This document shows positions 47,401 to 57,453 of a stretch of 64,000 nt of DNA, piece after piece; within the stretch, counting starts at the first letter, position 1, and each line of letters opens with the position of its first letter. Made by a program: the position numbers and the translations under genes. The DNA comes from Enoplosus armatus (Eukaryota > Chordata > Actinopteri > Centrarchiformes > Enoplosidae), in contig NC_092196.1 in NCBI RefSeq assembly GCF_043641665.1, positions 11,855,192 through 11,919,191 on the forward strand, read 5' to 3'. The notes beneath the pieces are model-generated. The model searched no databases and was not told where the DNA came from. It saw only the letters and a program-made list of their open reading frames with translations.

Positions 47401-47530
47401 CCGGGGTGAGGAGGCCAAGAGCGAGATAACTGGGGGGGTCCTGAACCTCTCCACAGGGTCTCATGATCCCCTGTCCTGGGTGGTCATCCCCTCAGGCACC
47501 GTGGTGCTCAAGCCAGCTGTGGTCAACTGA
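43753..47530 (+). CDS. GLIS2: GLIS2 (Gli-similar 2) Krueppel-type zinc-finger factor, complete
   Basis: Six coding exons: 43753-43930, 44474-44601, 46076-46213, 46342-46475, 46575-46693 and 46791-47530. They are GT-AG throughout, phases match, 1437 nt, 478 aa plus stop (human 524). It starts [12 protein letters not shown], the conserved GLIS2 N-terminus. The acceptor CAG at 43726-43728 shows the leader is spliced. Five C2H2 fingers: C144/C149/H162/H167, C178/C183/H199/H203, C211/C214/H227/H231, C239/C244/H257/H261 and C269/C274/H287/H291. The C-terminal half is Pro/Leu/Gly/Ser-rich and ends VLKPAVVN, as in human. Known role: nuclear activator or repressor binding GLI-like sites; loss causes nephronophthisis-type kidney disease in mammals. 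It differs from human in a shorter N-terminal linker and a C-terminal half without the Ala run. No damage is seen. Confidence 0.97.
44000..44362 (+). repeat. dispersed GCATGCTAACAT element, forward copy
   Basis: In GLIS2 intron 2, between coding exons 1 and 2. Motifs: ATCAGCATGCTAACATGATC, CTTAGTTTAGCATGCTAACA, GAATGTCTGTGCAAAATTTC and GGCAATCTATCCAACAGTT. A reversed copy of the same family lies at 49640-49950. Confidence 0.75.
44424..44465. repeat. (GT)21 tract next to the GLIS2 exon 2 acceptor
   Basis: A pure GT run ending 8 nt before exon 2, covering the position of the expected branch point and pyrimidine tract. Confidence 0.95.
44474..44601 (+). CDS. GLIS2: GLIS2 exon 2, enclosed by complementary GT and CA tracts
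   Basis: The 128-nt exon is Pro/Ser/Thr-rich and includes [16 protein letters not shown], matching the DLSLSPPS region of the human protein. Because 128 is not a multiple of three, skipping it would shift the frame before the fingers. The acceptor TTTTATCAG lies only 8 nt after a (GT)21 tract, which replaces a normal polypyrimidine tract. The donor GTGAGT is strong, and a (CA)13 tract begins about 21 nt after it. Confidence 0.92.
44602..46075 (+). other. GLIS2 intron 3 (1.47 kb)
   Basis: Between coding exons 2 and 3. Contains the (CA)13 tract and a T-rich segment (46027-46052) before the acceptor CTCACAG. Nothing else was recognised. Confidence 0.8.
44623..44648. repeat. (CA)13 tract after the GLIS2 exon 2 donor
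   Basis: A pure CA run about 21 nt downstream of exon 2. On the same transcript it is complementary to the upstream GT tract. Confidence 0.95.
46199..46966 (+). CDS. GLIS2: GLIS2 zinc-finger block (exons 3-6)
   Basis: Finger 1 is split by an intron between its two cysteines' halves: exon 3 ends LACHWKK and exon 4 opens with the second Cys. Finger 2 starts in exon 4 and ends in exon 5. Finger 3 is in exon 5. Fingers 4 and 5 share exon 6, with linkers HTGEKPYIC and HYVDKPYYC. The TGEKP-type linkers and the CHWEGC, CPYEGC spacing are the GLI/GLIS/ZIC signature. All zinc ligands are present. Confidence 0.95.
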
Positions 47531-47531
47531 T

Positions 47532-47573
47532 ACACACACACACACACACACACCTACACACACACACACACAT
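47532..47573. repeat. (CA)n tract directly after the GLIS2 stop
   Basis: About 20 CA units in two blocks. CA-rich RNA is a known binding target of hnRNP L; any such role here is inference. Confidence 0.9.
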
Positions 47574-49639
47574 TCCAGAAGAGCTCAGGGGGTCAGGATG
47601 GGAGGGTGAACGCCATAGTGAGGGTACGGGTGGTCAAAGGTGATAGGGATTGGCTCGCACAATCAAATCCAGGCAATGCATTTCAGAGAGGGGTTGGAAA
47701 AGGCAAAAAAACTATAGAGAAACTCATCAAACCTTCAATCAGCAAAACAATAGATAACACTACACCTCACAAGAATTATGTATACAACGCAAGCCTCTTG
47801 TATTGATGGGAAACTAAACTTGGGGCCCAAGAACTCCGTTCAGGACCATGTTTGGCCTCTCCCAAGGCCTGACAACGGGCTCCTCTTTGCTCTCTTATTT
47901 TATACTTTATTCATTCCTGTTTGCTGGTTCTGTGGACAGGGACCATGAACGTGACAGTCTTAGTGCTCTGTGTTTTCACAAAAGTCCTGATTTCATTGAT
48001 AAGTATTTATATGACTACACTTCATCGACGGTGTGCCTCCAGCTTAGCAGTGAGATAGATACACCATGAAACTGAATGACGCACTCACAGTTAGGCAAAC
48101 GTGCACGTTAACAGGAAAATTCTTCACAGTTGATTTTAAAGTTATGACCTATTTCTCACAGGCCGCTGTGATTAATATGATTCAGACAGGCTTGCCGTAC
48201 CAAAGCAAGTGAACTCAAACTGTCTTGGATTTGTCCAGGAAAAGGCTGCAGCTTCAGCTCTGAGACAGTTCAATTAAACACAGCACTTAATAGTGTCAAC
48301 TGGTTATAGTATCGAAACCTCAAAACTGCTGCTAACCTCTCAGCTCCCCCCCAGTGTAACAGAAACTGGGAGAGGGTACTTTTGACAATCTGTCCCCAGT
48401 TTGGGGAGGGTGACCTACAAGAATGTGTGCCAGGCGTGCAGAATAGGGTCTTTTAGGGCACAGAGCGAACTGTGGACTTGACACAGACAAATGGTGTTAC
48501 ATCACCTGGCAATGGCCAATCATCTTCCTCTTTTACACAAGTGAAAATTAAGGCACTGGCGTGTCTGGCTCCCCCCTCTGGTTGGACACGATACACAACA
48601 TCCCGCTTGCCATTTACAGAACTCGCACTGTTTTACTTGCTGGATTGTCCAGCTGCTTTCCCGTAATTGACTCAACACAGCCAGTTTGTGTATGAAAGGG
48701 CCACTGTGGTGATAAACACTAGTGTCTTGTATTTTAAAAAGTGACCTGACCCAAAAACCAGCCGTGAAAAACAGGCGGCCGTCCAGTCAAAGCCCAACTT
48801 AGCCTTGTTGGTTGAAGTTTAGTCCCCATGCTGTGCCAAAAATACCTGGAGAGGGGAAAGAGGGATGCACGTATTGTGCCACAGAGGGGGGTGTGATGCA
48901 CTCAATGCCACATACAGCTGGACTGACTAGGAAGCCACACTATTGCAAACTGCCTCATTTTACTCTGTCCAAAGGGGCAAAAAAAAAAGACAAAAAAAGA
49001 CTCATTTAACTTCTGGGAAAACTTTTCTCATGGTTCGATTAAGCAGTCAACATGCACTTACCACACACTATATCTATTCCTTAGATGTTTTATAAAATGT
49101 TACTGCCAATTCATCTTTGAAAACTAGTTTGCTCTTATTCCATTTTTCTGCAAGGGTCGATTTTGCTGTGGGGTCTTTCCAGGCTTGTGTTGCTCAATGC
49201 TAATGTATGTGTGACGTTTGACTGCCATCTCCACAGAGGAGCGTTTAGGGGAGCAGGAGAGGACACACAACACCACAACACAAGGAACATTCCCTCAAGA
49301 GACTGTCACACCCTCCATCTCTCCTCTCCCCATCTGCTTATGTTGGTGGTCTTACTTTCCCATCGCCCAGTCTTAGAAATAATCAGTTATTGCTGTTTTA
49401 TATTCTTGTCTTTTTTTTTGCTGTTGTTGCTGTTGTTCAGACGAGACATTTTTTCTGATGTTGAAGTTGCTTCTTGTGTTCTGCGATGGCTGCTCTGCGC
49501 TCAGCTTTCTGCTGTCGAGGATGAGTCTTTAGAGGGGTTGAGGAGAAGAGGGCAGTGGTTACCAACACCGGGGGTTAGGGATAAATCTGAAGGGCCTCAA
49601 GATGACAATATTTATATAAGAAAGAGGAAAAGTGTTCTT

Positions 49640-49950
49640 TTACATTTTTTTCAATTTCCTGCTAGTGGTGTGGCGTGGATTGCCATGAGATTTTGTACAG
49701 ACATTCTTGTTCCCATCAGGATTAATTGTAATAACTTTAGTGATCCCGTAACCTTTTTTTCATCAGGTCAAAATTTTAACTTTAAAAATCAGCTGTACTT
49801 TGTGTTGGGTATTAATTTTCAAACGTTAGCATTCTAATATGCTAAACTAAGATGGGGAACCTGGTAAATATTACCTGCCAAACATAACCATGTTACACTG
49901 TCACTGTGAGCATGTTAGCATGCTGCTGTTAGCTTTTAGCTCAAAACAAG
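49640..49950 (-). repeat. dispersed GCATGCTAACAT element, reverse copy
   Basis: The reverse complement aligns with 44000-44362: TCACTAAAGT, GGGAACAAGAATGTCTGTAC, AAAATCTCATGGCAATCCA and the GCATGCTAACATGCTCACAG end. It lies in the inferred GLIS2 3' UTR. Confidence 0.75.
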
Positions 49951-51917
49951 TACAGCCTCACAGAGCTGCTGGCATGGTAACTCTTGTTTCTTGTGAAATA
50001 ATGAATATATTTACCTGCTCAGGGCTGCAAAACCCTTCAGTGAAACAACGTGTCACAACACATTGTCCAAACTAAGTACATAAACTGTGACGAGGGGTCA
50101 TAAGTACAGATGATTTTGTTTTATTGTAGGGGGTAACAAGCCAAAAAGGTTGGAGACCACTGCTCTCGAGGGTTAAGGGTTTATGGGGGTATCCAGTGGA
50201 CCCAATGACATCACATTCCTCCATGACAATCACATTGGCGTACTGATATTCATTTAGAGAGGGTGTGGGCATAAAATACACATCTGTATTCATTATTTTT
50301 GGGTTAAATTAGATTTGCAAATCTGCCTTCTTTTGTTCTGACTTCAGATAAAGGGAAAGCGTAGAGACATAACATCCGACTGTGAAATGGCGGGCTGCAC
50401 TGGGAAAGCATGAGAGCACAGAGAGAAAGGATTGGCTGAATGAATAAATGAATGGACAGGAGAGATGAGGGGAGAGGCTGTGCACCAGCAGAGGAAAAGA
50501 GGCAGAGGATAGCTGTGCTGTGCAGTCGCCGTCCATCTGGCCACCTACCCTGCAAACGGCCCTCTCAGCTCTGAAGTCACTAGCTGTGCTGTGCCCAATG
50601 TGGCAGCCACTCACAGGCATACCAGCATGCAGAAAACTAGGCCACTGAACTCTGTCTGCCCTCTGGGTTTTTTTCTTTCTTTTTTTTTTTTTTTTTATAG
50701 ATTAAACCCAAAAGGCTCAACTCCCCCACCTCCCGGCCACGAAGCTTTTTACCAGAGATGGGGAAAACAGGCAAACTAACGAGCCGAATTGACAGTAAAC
50801 AAAAACAAATGTAATCCTCCCTGTCTGAAGACGGGCTCTTTGTCAGGCAGCCCACAGGCCTGTGAGGATTCACAGCAGAGATGAACTGCATACCTGTGTT
50901 TCTGCCTCGTTAATTCTTAGTCATGATCACAGACAACCCCTCCCTCCCCTCACCACACACACACACACACAGTGGCCTGTCTCTGGGTTCAGGCTGCGTA
51001 TTGAATAGAATCTCTCGCTGTGAGTGGACAATCCTGGTGTGTGATGTCATAAGAAACAGGTGTTAAGTAGGCTAGACATGGTTTCCGTGGCAACAGTGAA
51101 ACCCACAGATGCTGCAGCTCTCCTCCTCCTCCTCCCGGTCTGTCTGTCTCTCCTCTGCAGGTCGAAGCTAGGGACAGAGACGGCGGCAGAAAGCTGGACA
51201 ATATGACACGGATCCTCAGAGGGTCCACAACGTTTCAATATTAAATAAGCTGTATGATCCATTAACTCTTTGAGCTCAGTCTGTAATAAACTGCACTTTT
51301 GTTCCCCTCATAGCGTGTGTAGATACAGGGGATGCTGCCACATCCTCTCTCAGTGTAGAGCGTTATTCATCAGTTGTTTTGGGAACCAAGAATTATTGTA
51401 AAAATCATCCTCAGTTGCTAAAAGTCTTATTTTTGTTTGATATTATAAAAGCGGTACTTGCTCCTGGAGATTATAAAGTAACCCTCACTTAATGCTATGA
51501 AAAGTGGAACTGAAATCCAGGGCACAAAATTTGTGTTCGCTAGCTAGGTCAGTGTCATTGTAAAGGGGTGCCATTGACTGAAGTGCCACGGTGTTGCACA
51601 AAGGGTTAATGATAAGACTAAGGCCATGCAAGGCCTGTTCCAAGTTATGTTTTTTTGCACATTTGTGAGATATTATGTCAGTATTTTAATTTTTCCAAGT
51701 GCCTTTTTATTATAGGTAAAATATAGAAGCTATACACTATATGAAAAAAAATGATTATATGAAAATATATTTTTTCCTGGCATCATGTTCTGTGGTTGAA
51801 CATGCAGAACTTTAGAGTTGTAAAAGTCTCCAATTGGTACAACATAGCGGTGTTCTCCTGTTTTAGAGGAATTTTATTACGATATTGATAATAATGTCAA
51901 TGAAAAGAAAAATGTTT

Positions 51918-51923
51918 AATAAA
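51918..51923 (+). terminator. candidate poly(A) signal of GLIS2
   Basis: AATAAA in an AT-rich context (GTTTAATAAAGTTGT) followed within 40 nt by TTGTATATTC and TTTTTGTTC, a typical downstream element. Another AATAAA lies at about 52066. Confidence 0.5.
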
Positions 51924-52299
51924 GTTGTATTTGATAAAACTTGTATATTCATTTTTGTTCCAAATATACAATTAATTACATATTATGTGAAATGTACATA
52001 TACATGTGATTCTGCCCATTTAGACCAACCATGTGCACACTTGATGCTGCAATTACACTTAACCTGAATAAAAACAATCATATTACCCTGATTAATAGTC
52101 AACAAGCCGCACTGTATTCAGCGTTTCAGGTGTTCAAATCCACGCAAGTTGAAAACTTACATAAGTAAAAGCACTTCTTTGTGGATTTAGATAATTGCAA
52201 ATCATTTATAGCATTTCACATATGATTGAAATGTTTGTGCTTCCCTTTCATTGCCCCCCAAAATACCACAAAGTCAAGGCTAAAGAAAAAGAGAAGGCT

Positions 52300-52305
52300 T
52301 TTATT
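52300..52305 (-). terminator. poly(A) signal of PAM16
   Basis: AATAAA on the minus strand, 59 nt after the PAM16 stop, giving a very short 3' UTR of about 85 nt. Its end faces the GLIS2 end about 340 bp away. Confidence 0.7.
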
Positions 52306-52363
52306 GGGTTATAATTTACAGAGGATGGGGAGAGGAAAGACCGGGCAAGCATCAGTTCAGATT

Positions 52364-54699
52364 TCATGTTTCCGTTTTCTGCTGCTTTTGTGTCTGAATA
52401 CTTAGTTCCTCGTCTAGACGCTCTTTAGCCCGCACCACCTGGACACAAACACAAACAAACAACAATAATACTGACTGAGAGAAGGGGAAGACACTTTAAT
52501 CACACTATGGTTCACTCAGAGCAGAGAGGAATGGGTGAGCGATAACATCAGCAACAACATAATTTTGAACACGACCCGGCCCAAAGAGCGGATTCCTCCC
52601 ACACACTCAGAGTCACATGAGTCATAATTTGATATTTAACACAGACACAAAACCAGAAAGAGAACTGATCATTATTTGTTTTGATGTTATGAGCAAAACA
52701 AGTAAACAGAGTTACTAAGGGCACTGCTGAGTATCACTGTTACCAAAAGCATAAACTCATTACATGACTATTCTGTGCCACAAAAAACATCTAACTCCTG
52801 AGGGTGAAAACACTGAGGGTAAGAAAGATTCAAAGAAACTTAAACAGCCATCAAGCTCAAACCATCAAAGAGGTTTCAGTATACATGATAGATCAATGTA
52901 CTGAACAGTCTATGTGCTCTTTATTATTTTCTCATTAAAAAAAAGCTCTCTTGGAATCAGATAATTGTCTGCAAAAAAAGTTTGGATTATCTTGGCACAG
53001 CCCCACGCTACCACCTGAGCTTTGCTGAAAATACTAAAGCCATATTTTCATGAAACGCACACGATGGTTCTTACAAATAGTTTACAAAACTGTCACGAAG
53101 AGTGTGTCAAACTGCCAAAATTCAACTTCACATCACAGTTTGGTCAACTGGATTATAATAATAGGGCAACTGCTAATGAAGCTGAGCGATTTGTTTACTG
53201 TCAGGACAAGAGAAAGCCACCTTCATCCTGACTGACAGCTCTCTTCTTTAATGTTCCTCAGCTTGAGACTTAAAACTCTGGCAGGCACTTGAGGGTGAAT
53301 CAACATTTTAAACTAAAAACACAAAACGTGCAAATCTTACTACATAATATTTCATGTGTTAATGTCTCAAGCTGTAATTTATTTGGTCGGATGGTGAGCT
53401 AAAAACAAACTGGACAATAAAGTCATATTTTCTTCTAAAAGTAACATGTTGCCTTAACCAACCACTCTCAAACACACTTAAATACTGCTTAAATAACAGT
53501 AAAGTGAAATGTCTCACATCCTCAGATACAGAATACTTACTTTTGATTGTATGTAAAATGAACCGCCCACCAACTTGTCATTGACTTTAAAAAGGTGCTC
53601 GTAGTTCTGGAAGAGATAAACACTTCAGTGTTCAAGTAACACATTTAATATTCATTTACAGCATTAAAGACACATTCACACATTTTCTGATCATTATTAC
53701 ATTAGAAGACAAAGAAAAGTGTTGATAATGTTGATGAATGGTCAAATAAACAAACAAATTAACCATAATTTCACAAAAGTGTAAAATTGTGTGGTCCTCA
53801 TGTTAACTCACAGTAGTAACTATTTTGATAATCGATAAATCGTTTCAGTCAGTACCAACAGTTTGTCCGTTAAGAAAAGAGACAGCGAGTGTGTTTGTAC
53901 CTTCTGAATTTCCTCAGGGGTGAGTGTGGAGATATTGAGGATTTGCTGCGCCTCTTGCAGGCTCATCCCAGTGATGCTGGAGGCTGCAGCAGACTGCTGA
54001 CCTGAACGGCCCCTGGCCTGCGCTGCTGCCTGACTGGCTGTGAGAGAAAACACAAGACACACACACGCAATTACTCACAACTTCATTTCATTAGACAACC
54101 TATAACAATGAGAAAGCATACATGATTTTTCATAGAGCTGAAGGCCAAAGTCATGGGTCATACCTGCATATTCTTGCTTTAAAGCACGAGCAAATGCACG
54201 TCCAACCACCTGTGCTCCCATCACTATGATCTGTGCAAGGTACTTAGCCTGCAGAGGAAAAGAAAAGCAACGTCAAGAATGCAAAGATTAATACCAAAAA
54301 GCAATCATTAGACGAGTAATATGACAGTCATGGGAACGAAAAGAGAGCGTGAAGGTCGGTCAGTATTCCTCATTTCGGTGAGTGACAGTAAATATAATGA
54401 TGTCAGACTGAGGCAGTAAGTGTCTGCAGGTGCGGATGTAAGAAGCACCTTCATTACAGTTGTATAAACACTGCGATAGCGTTTCCATACGCGCCTCCGT
54501 CCTGTTTGGACTTGAATTAACGCATTAGTTTCTCCCTAAAGCTGCTACCTTATGTAACGGTGTTGGAAAACCAAACTAGCAGCTACACAACGTCTTGTGC
54601 TAATGCTAACTAGCTAGCATTACACCCCTCTGACTCGCTGACGTCAGCTAAGACTTTGGAAATATAAAACATGACCATTACAAAATGTATCCTTACCAT
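52364..54699 (-). CDS. PAM16: PAM16/Magmas, mitochondrial import motor J-like subunit, complete
   Basis: Five coding exons: 54697-54699, 54164-54248, 53901-54037, 53541-53606 and 52364-52438. Canonical splice sites, matching phases, 366 nt, 121 aa (human 125). Exon 1 codes only the start Met. Then [20 protein letters not shown] is a hydrophobic N-terminal segment, followed by an Ala/Gln-rich stretch. The J-like domain spans about 52-110: [12 protein letters not shown], then [11 protein letters not shown], then [20 protein letters not shown]. The HPD triad of true J proteins is replaced by N84-D85-K86, as expected for this family. Known role: pairs with TIMM14/PAM18 (DNAJC19) at the inner membrane and restrains its stimulation of mtHsp70 in the TIM23 motor. 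The C-terminal tail is short and Gln/Lys/Thr-rich. Confidence 0.96.
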
Positions 54700-56445
54700 T
54701 TTATATTATATTATACGGCTCCCTCGGACAGTGAGCGGCTTGTTGTCACACATGTATACCAATGAAGGTTATTTAAGGGTCAAAGTTCAAGGAAGCATCG
54801 AAAGCACAAAATTAAAGATAAACCAGGTGGACGGAGATATTTGTAACACTGACATCTACTGGCAGGGAAGTCACACTGCAGCTTCTTAGTCAGGACTTGA
54901 CTTAATACCAGACTTAAACTAGTTAACAAACTCCTATTAAGAAGAGAAAATATATATTTATATATATATTAATTCAATCTAAATGTAGTAGGATAAGCAA
55001 ATATATGAGGGCAACAAATCTGCAATAAATCATATTGAAATATACGACTTAAACTGTGAATACTATAGTAAACAGTGAATATGATCATATGTGTTATTCT
55101 GATAGCTTCACTTTATTTTGAAAGTATCACCAAAAGTGTCAGACTACCTGCCTTGATGATAGTATGACACTTTATTTTATATACACATACACACACATCC
55201 ATATACATATATTCATTAGAATATTTGTCAAAGATAATTATTTTTTGGTTTGTTTCCATCTGTTGTCCCTTGCCAGATGTTTAAAAAGGCACCCTAAAAC
55301 TATAATAAAACCATGCATTTCATACAATTAACATATACAATATTATGCTCAGTATAGTTAAGGACACGTTCAATGTGTTTGTCCATTTATGTGCATGTTT
55401 AATTTATTTTCTGTGCCCCACATGGGCCATCTCAGTCTTCACCAAAGCTCACAAATCACTTCAGTTTATGAGCCATTCCCGTGTATTTATTCACTGTGAT
55501 TGTCATGGTGACCTAATCACAAAAGGACAAGCTGTAATGGGCTCAAAAGGAGTTTATTGCAAGACAATATTGAAAAAAATCCACAAACCATTTCTCAAGT
55601 AAGACAGAAATAAACAACAACAATGCTTTACTCACTGTATAAAAAGGAAGATCTCTTTTTAACACAATGGAAGTTAGTCCAATCCAAACATTAAAAGGTC
55701 GAGAACCACAAGCACATACAGAATACATCACACCAACACTGACGACACCTGCAGTTCATGTGTACTACATGATGTGCACGACCATGTGTGGCTGAATGGA
55801 TGGTTCACTTCAGTCCATCAGTTGTTGTAAACAAACTTGGTGGGTTGAAGCCTGGATTATTGAGGATATTGCTGAAGCCCTGATTGGAAATGACATGATG
55901 GCTGCATCGTAAGTTATTAATACTGTACTGTAATTGTCTAATGAACACCATGATTACTTACTACTAATAAACATTAGATAAGAAAATTTGCTTGTTTAAG
56001 CGAGGAATATCCCCAAACAGTCTGAAAACCAACAAAGATCATGATTAAAAGTTAAACTGCCCAGAGAAAAGAACGAGAAAAGAAAGAAAGGAAACAATCA
56101 TCTCAGAGTGTACAAAGGCCCCTCTAAAAACTCCAAAAAGGAGCTGGTTTGGCTTTCAATGCATAATAACATCTCAGTTTCATTAACCTTTAACCCCTAC
56201 TTATAAGACTATTTATTATATGACCACTGGATGGCAAAACATTCAATCAAATCTAGCTTGTACAAATACAGGAACACATTATCATGTTAAACTGGCATTT
56301 TATTCTATCACTGGCAAACAAAGAAAAGTGAACTTAATGTTGTTGTTATTAGAAATTCCAGTTCATGGCTAAACATGAGCACTGGTGACCCTGTTGTATC
56401 CTCAGTGAGGTTTTTGCTGTTGAAGGCTTGAGCATGTTACAGTAA

Positions 56446-56522
<77 letters not shown>

Positions 56523-57444
56523 ACCTGACCAAACAGGAAGACAAGGGTTTTCTTTAAATCAGATGCATAATGTTAACTTATTGTGATCATTAACAATATT
56601 TTTTTGCAACACTACATCTTTCAAAGACACATTGTGACTGAGCGTGTTCATGTGACTGGCCAGTAGAAAAAGCAAGCAGTGGTCCACTGTGGAGGTAAAT
56701 GTGCACACAGATAACAGCTTTGTATGCAATGGTACACAACCTGGTGTCTTGAGATCAGACAATAACAGACAGGGCCATTTTTTTTTTTTACATATCAGGA
56801 CACTTCAGAGCCACATAACACAGACAAAAAGAGAAGTTATGGTCATCAGTTCTTTAAGAAAGTTGTTTGTAGTCAGAGTAACTGCAATGAAGTATTATTG
56901 CTATGATTGCCTGCTGTTTAATTCACCTTGCACCTTGGTTTACCAGAAATATGTTTGAGGTGTCCCAATATTATAATAACGATTATATATGTATATTTTC
57001 TGATATTTGCTGTATTATCTTGTATTTGTTGAAATATAACAAATAGTGTTTCATAATTTTGCAGTCCACATTAACATAACAAAGCAATTACTATGTCAGA
57101 TTTATCCCAGAAAAGAGTTACAGCTGAAAATGTCAAATTTCATGCAGTCTGATGTGATGAACACCAACTAGACAACTTGACATTCGATTTTCCAAACCTT
57201 AACAGATATTGTGATACATACAGATATATCAGAAGTGTTGTTGTGTCCCCCGCCCCCCAAAATCATTTATACTTTCACATTGTACAGTATTCTTTGTGTG
57301 TGCGGTAGGCTGATAGGCTGAGATGTTTGCTGATTGAGCTCAGAGGTCGAGTGGGTGGCACCATCGCACACACAAACGGCAACGTAGCGTCTCCTCTCTG
57401 CTGTTGGCACCATGATTGAACGAAAGGGCAAGATGACGTCCCCT
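54700..57444. other. PAM16 upstream region and CORO7 3' UTR/intergenic
   Basis: The right part must contain the CORO7 3' UTR, starting after the stop at 57445-57447. No clear end was found; a minus-strand AATAAA near 56300 is one candidate. The left part holds the PAM16 promoter. A 72-bp GT tract lies at 56448-56519. No other gene is supported. Confidence 0.5.
56448..56519. repeat. (GT)36 microsatellite, longest in the window
   Basis: An uninterrupted 72-nt GT run between PAM16 and CORO7, about 0.9 kb downstream of the CORO7 stop. It may lie in the CORO7 3' UTR as (CA)36 on the transcript. Confidence 0.95.
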
Positions 57445-57453
57445 CTAGTCATC
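57445..57453 (-). CDS. CORO7: CORO7 terminal exon: 9 coding nt (Asp-Asp-stop)
   Basis: The acceptor TTGTGTCGTCCAG (57466-57454) is followed by GAT GAC TAG. Joined to the exon before, it gives DEDEWDD-stop, one residue longer than human DEDEWD. The rest of this exon is 3' UTR. Confidence 0.8.
   Translation of the reverse strand, partial: DD

Larger units (their letters stand above)
47531..51940 (+). other. GLIS2: probable GLIS2 3' UTR
   Basis: Begins with a (CA)n tract one base after the stop (47532-47573, interrupted once by CCTA). No convincing coding frame follows. The 224-codon frame at 49163-49837 lies across a dispersed repeat and has no domain. Includes the reversed repeat at 49640-49950 and T/A-rich stretches. 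Candidate poly(A) signals are AATAAA at 51285-51290 and 51918-51923. The second, with GT-rich sequence after it, seems the major end. Extent is inferred. Confidence 0.5.

Noticed and set aside
47077..47454. Antisense 125-codon frame opposite GLIS2 exon 6
   Set aside because: Shadow of the GC-rich GLIS2 coding exon; Arg/Pro-rich composition follows from the sense codons.
47477..47485. GLI consensus 9-mer (reverse) in the last GLIS2 exon
   Set aside because: Explained by the conserved codons for W-V-V near the C-terminus, so not evidence of a binding site.
49163..49837. 224-codon plus-strand frame downstream of GLIS2
   Set aside because: Lies in the inferred 3' UTR and runs into a dispersed repeat; contains poly-Leu/Phe from T-rich DNA and no recognisable domain.
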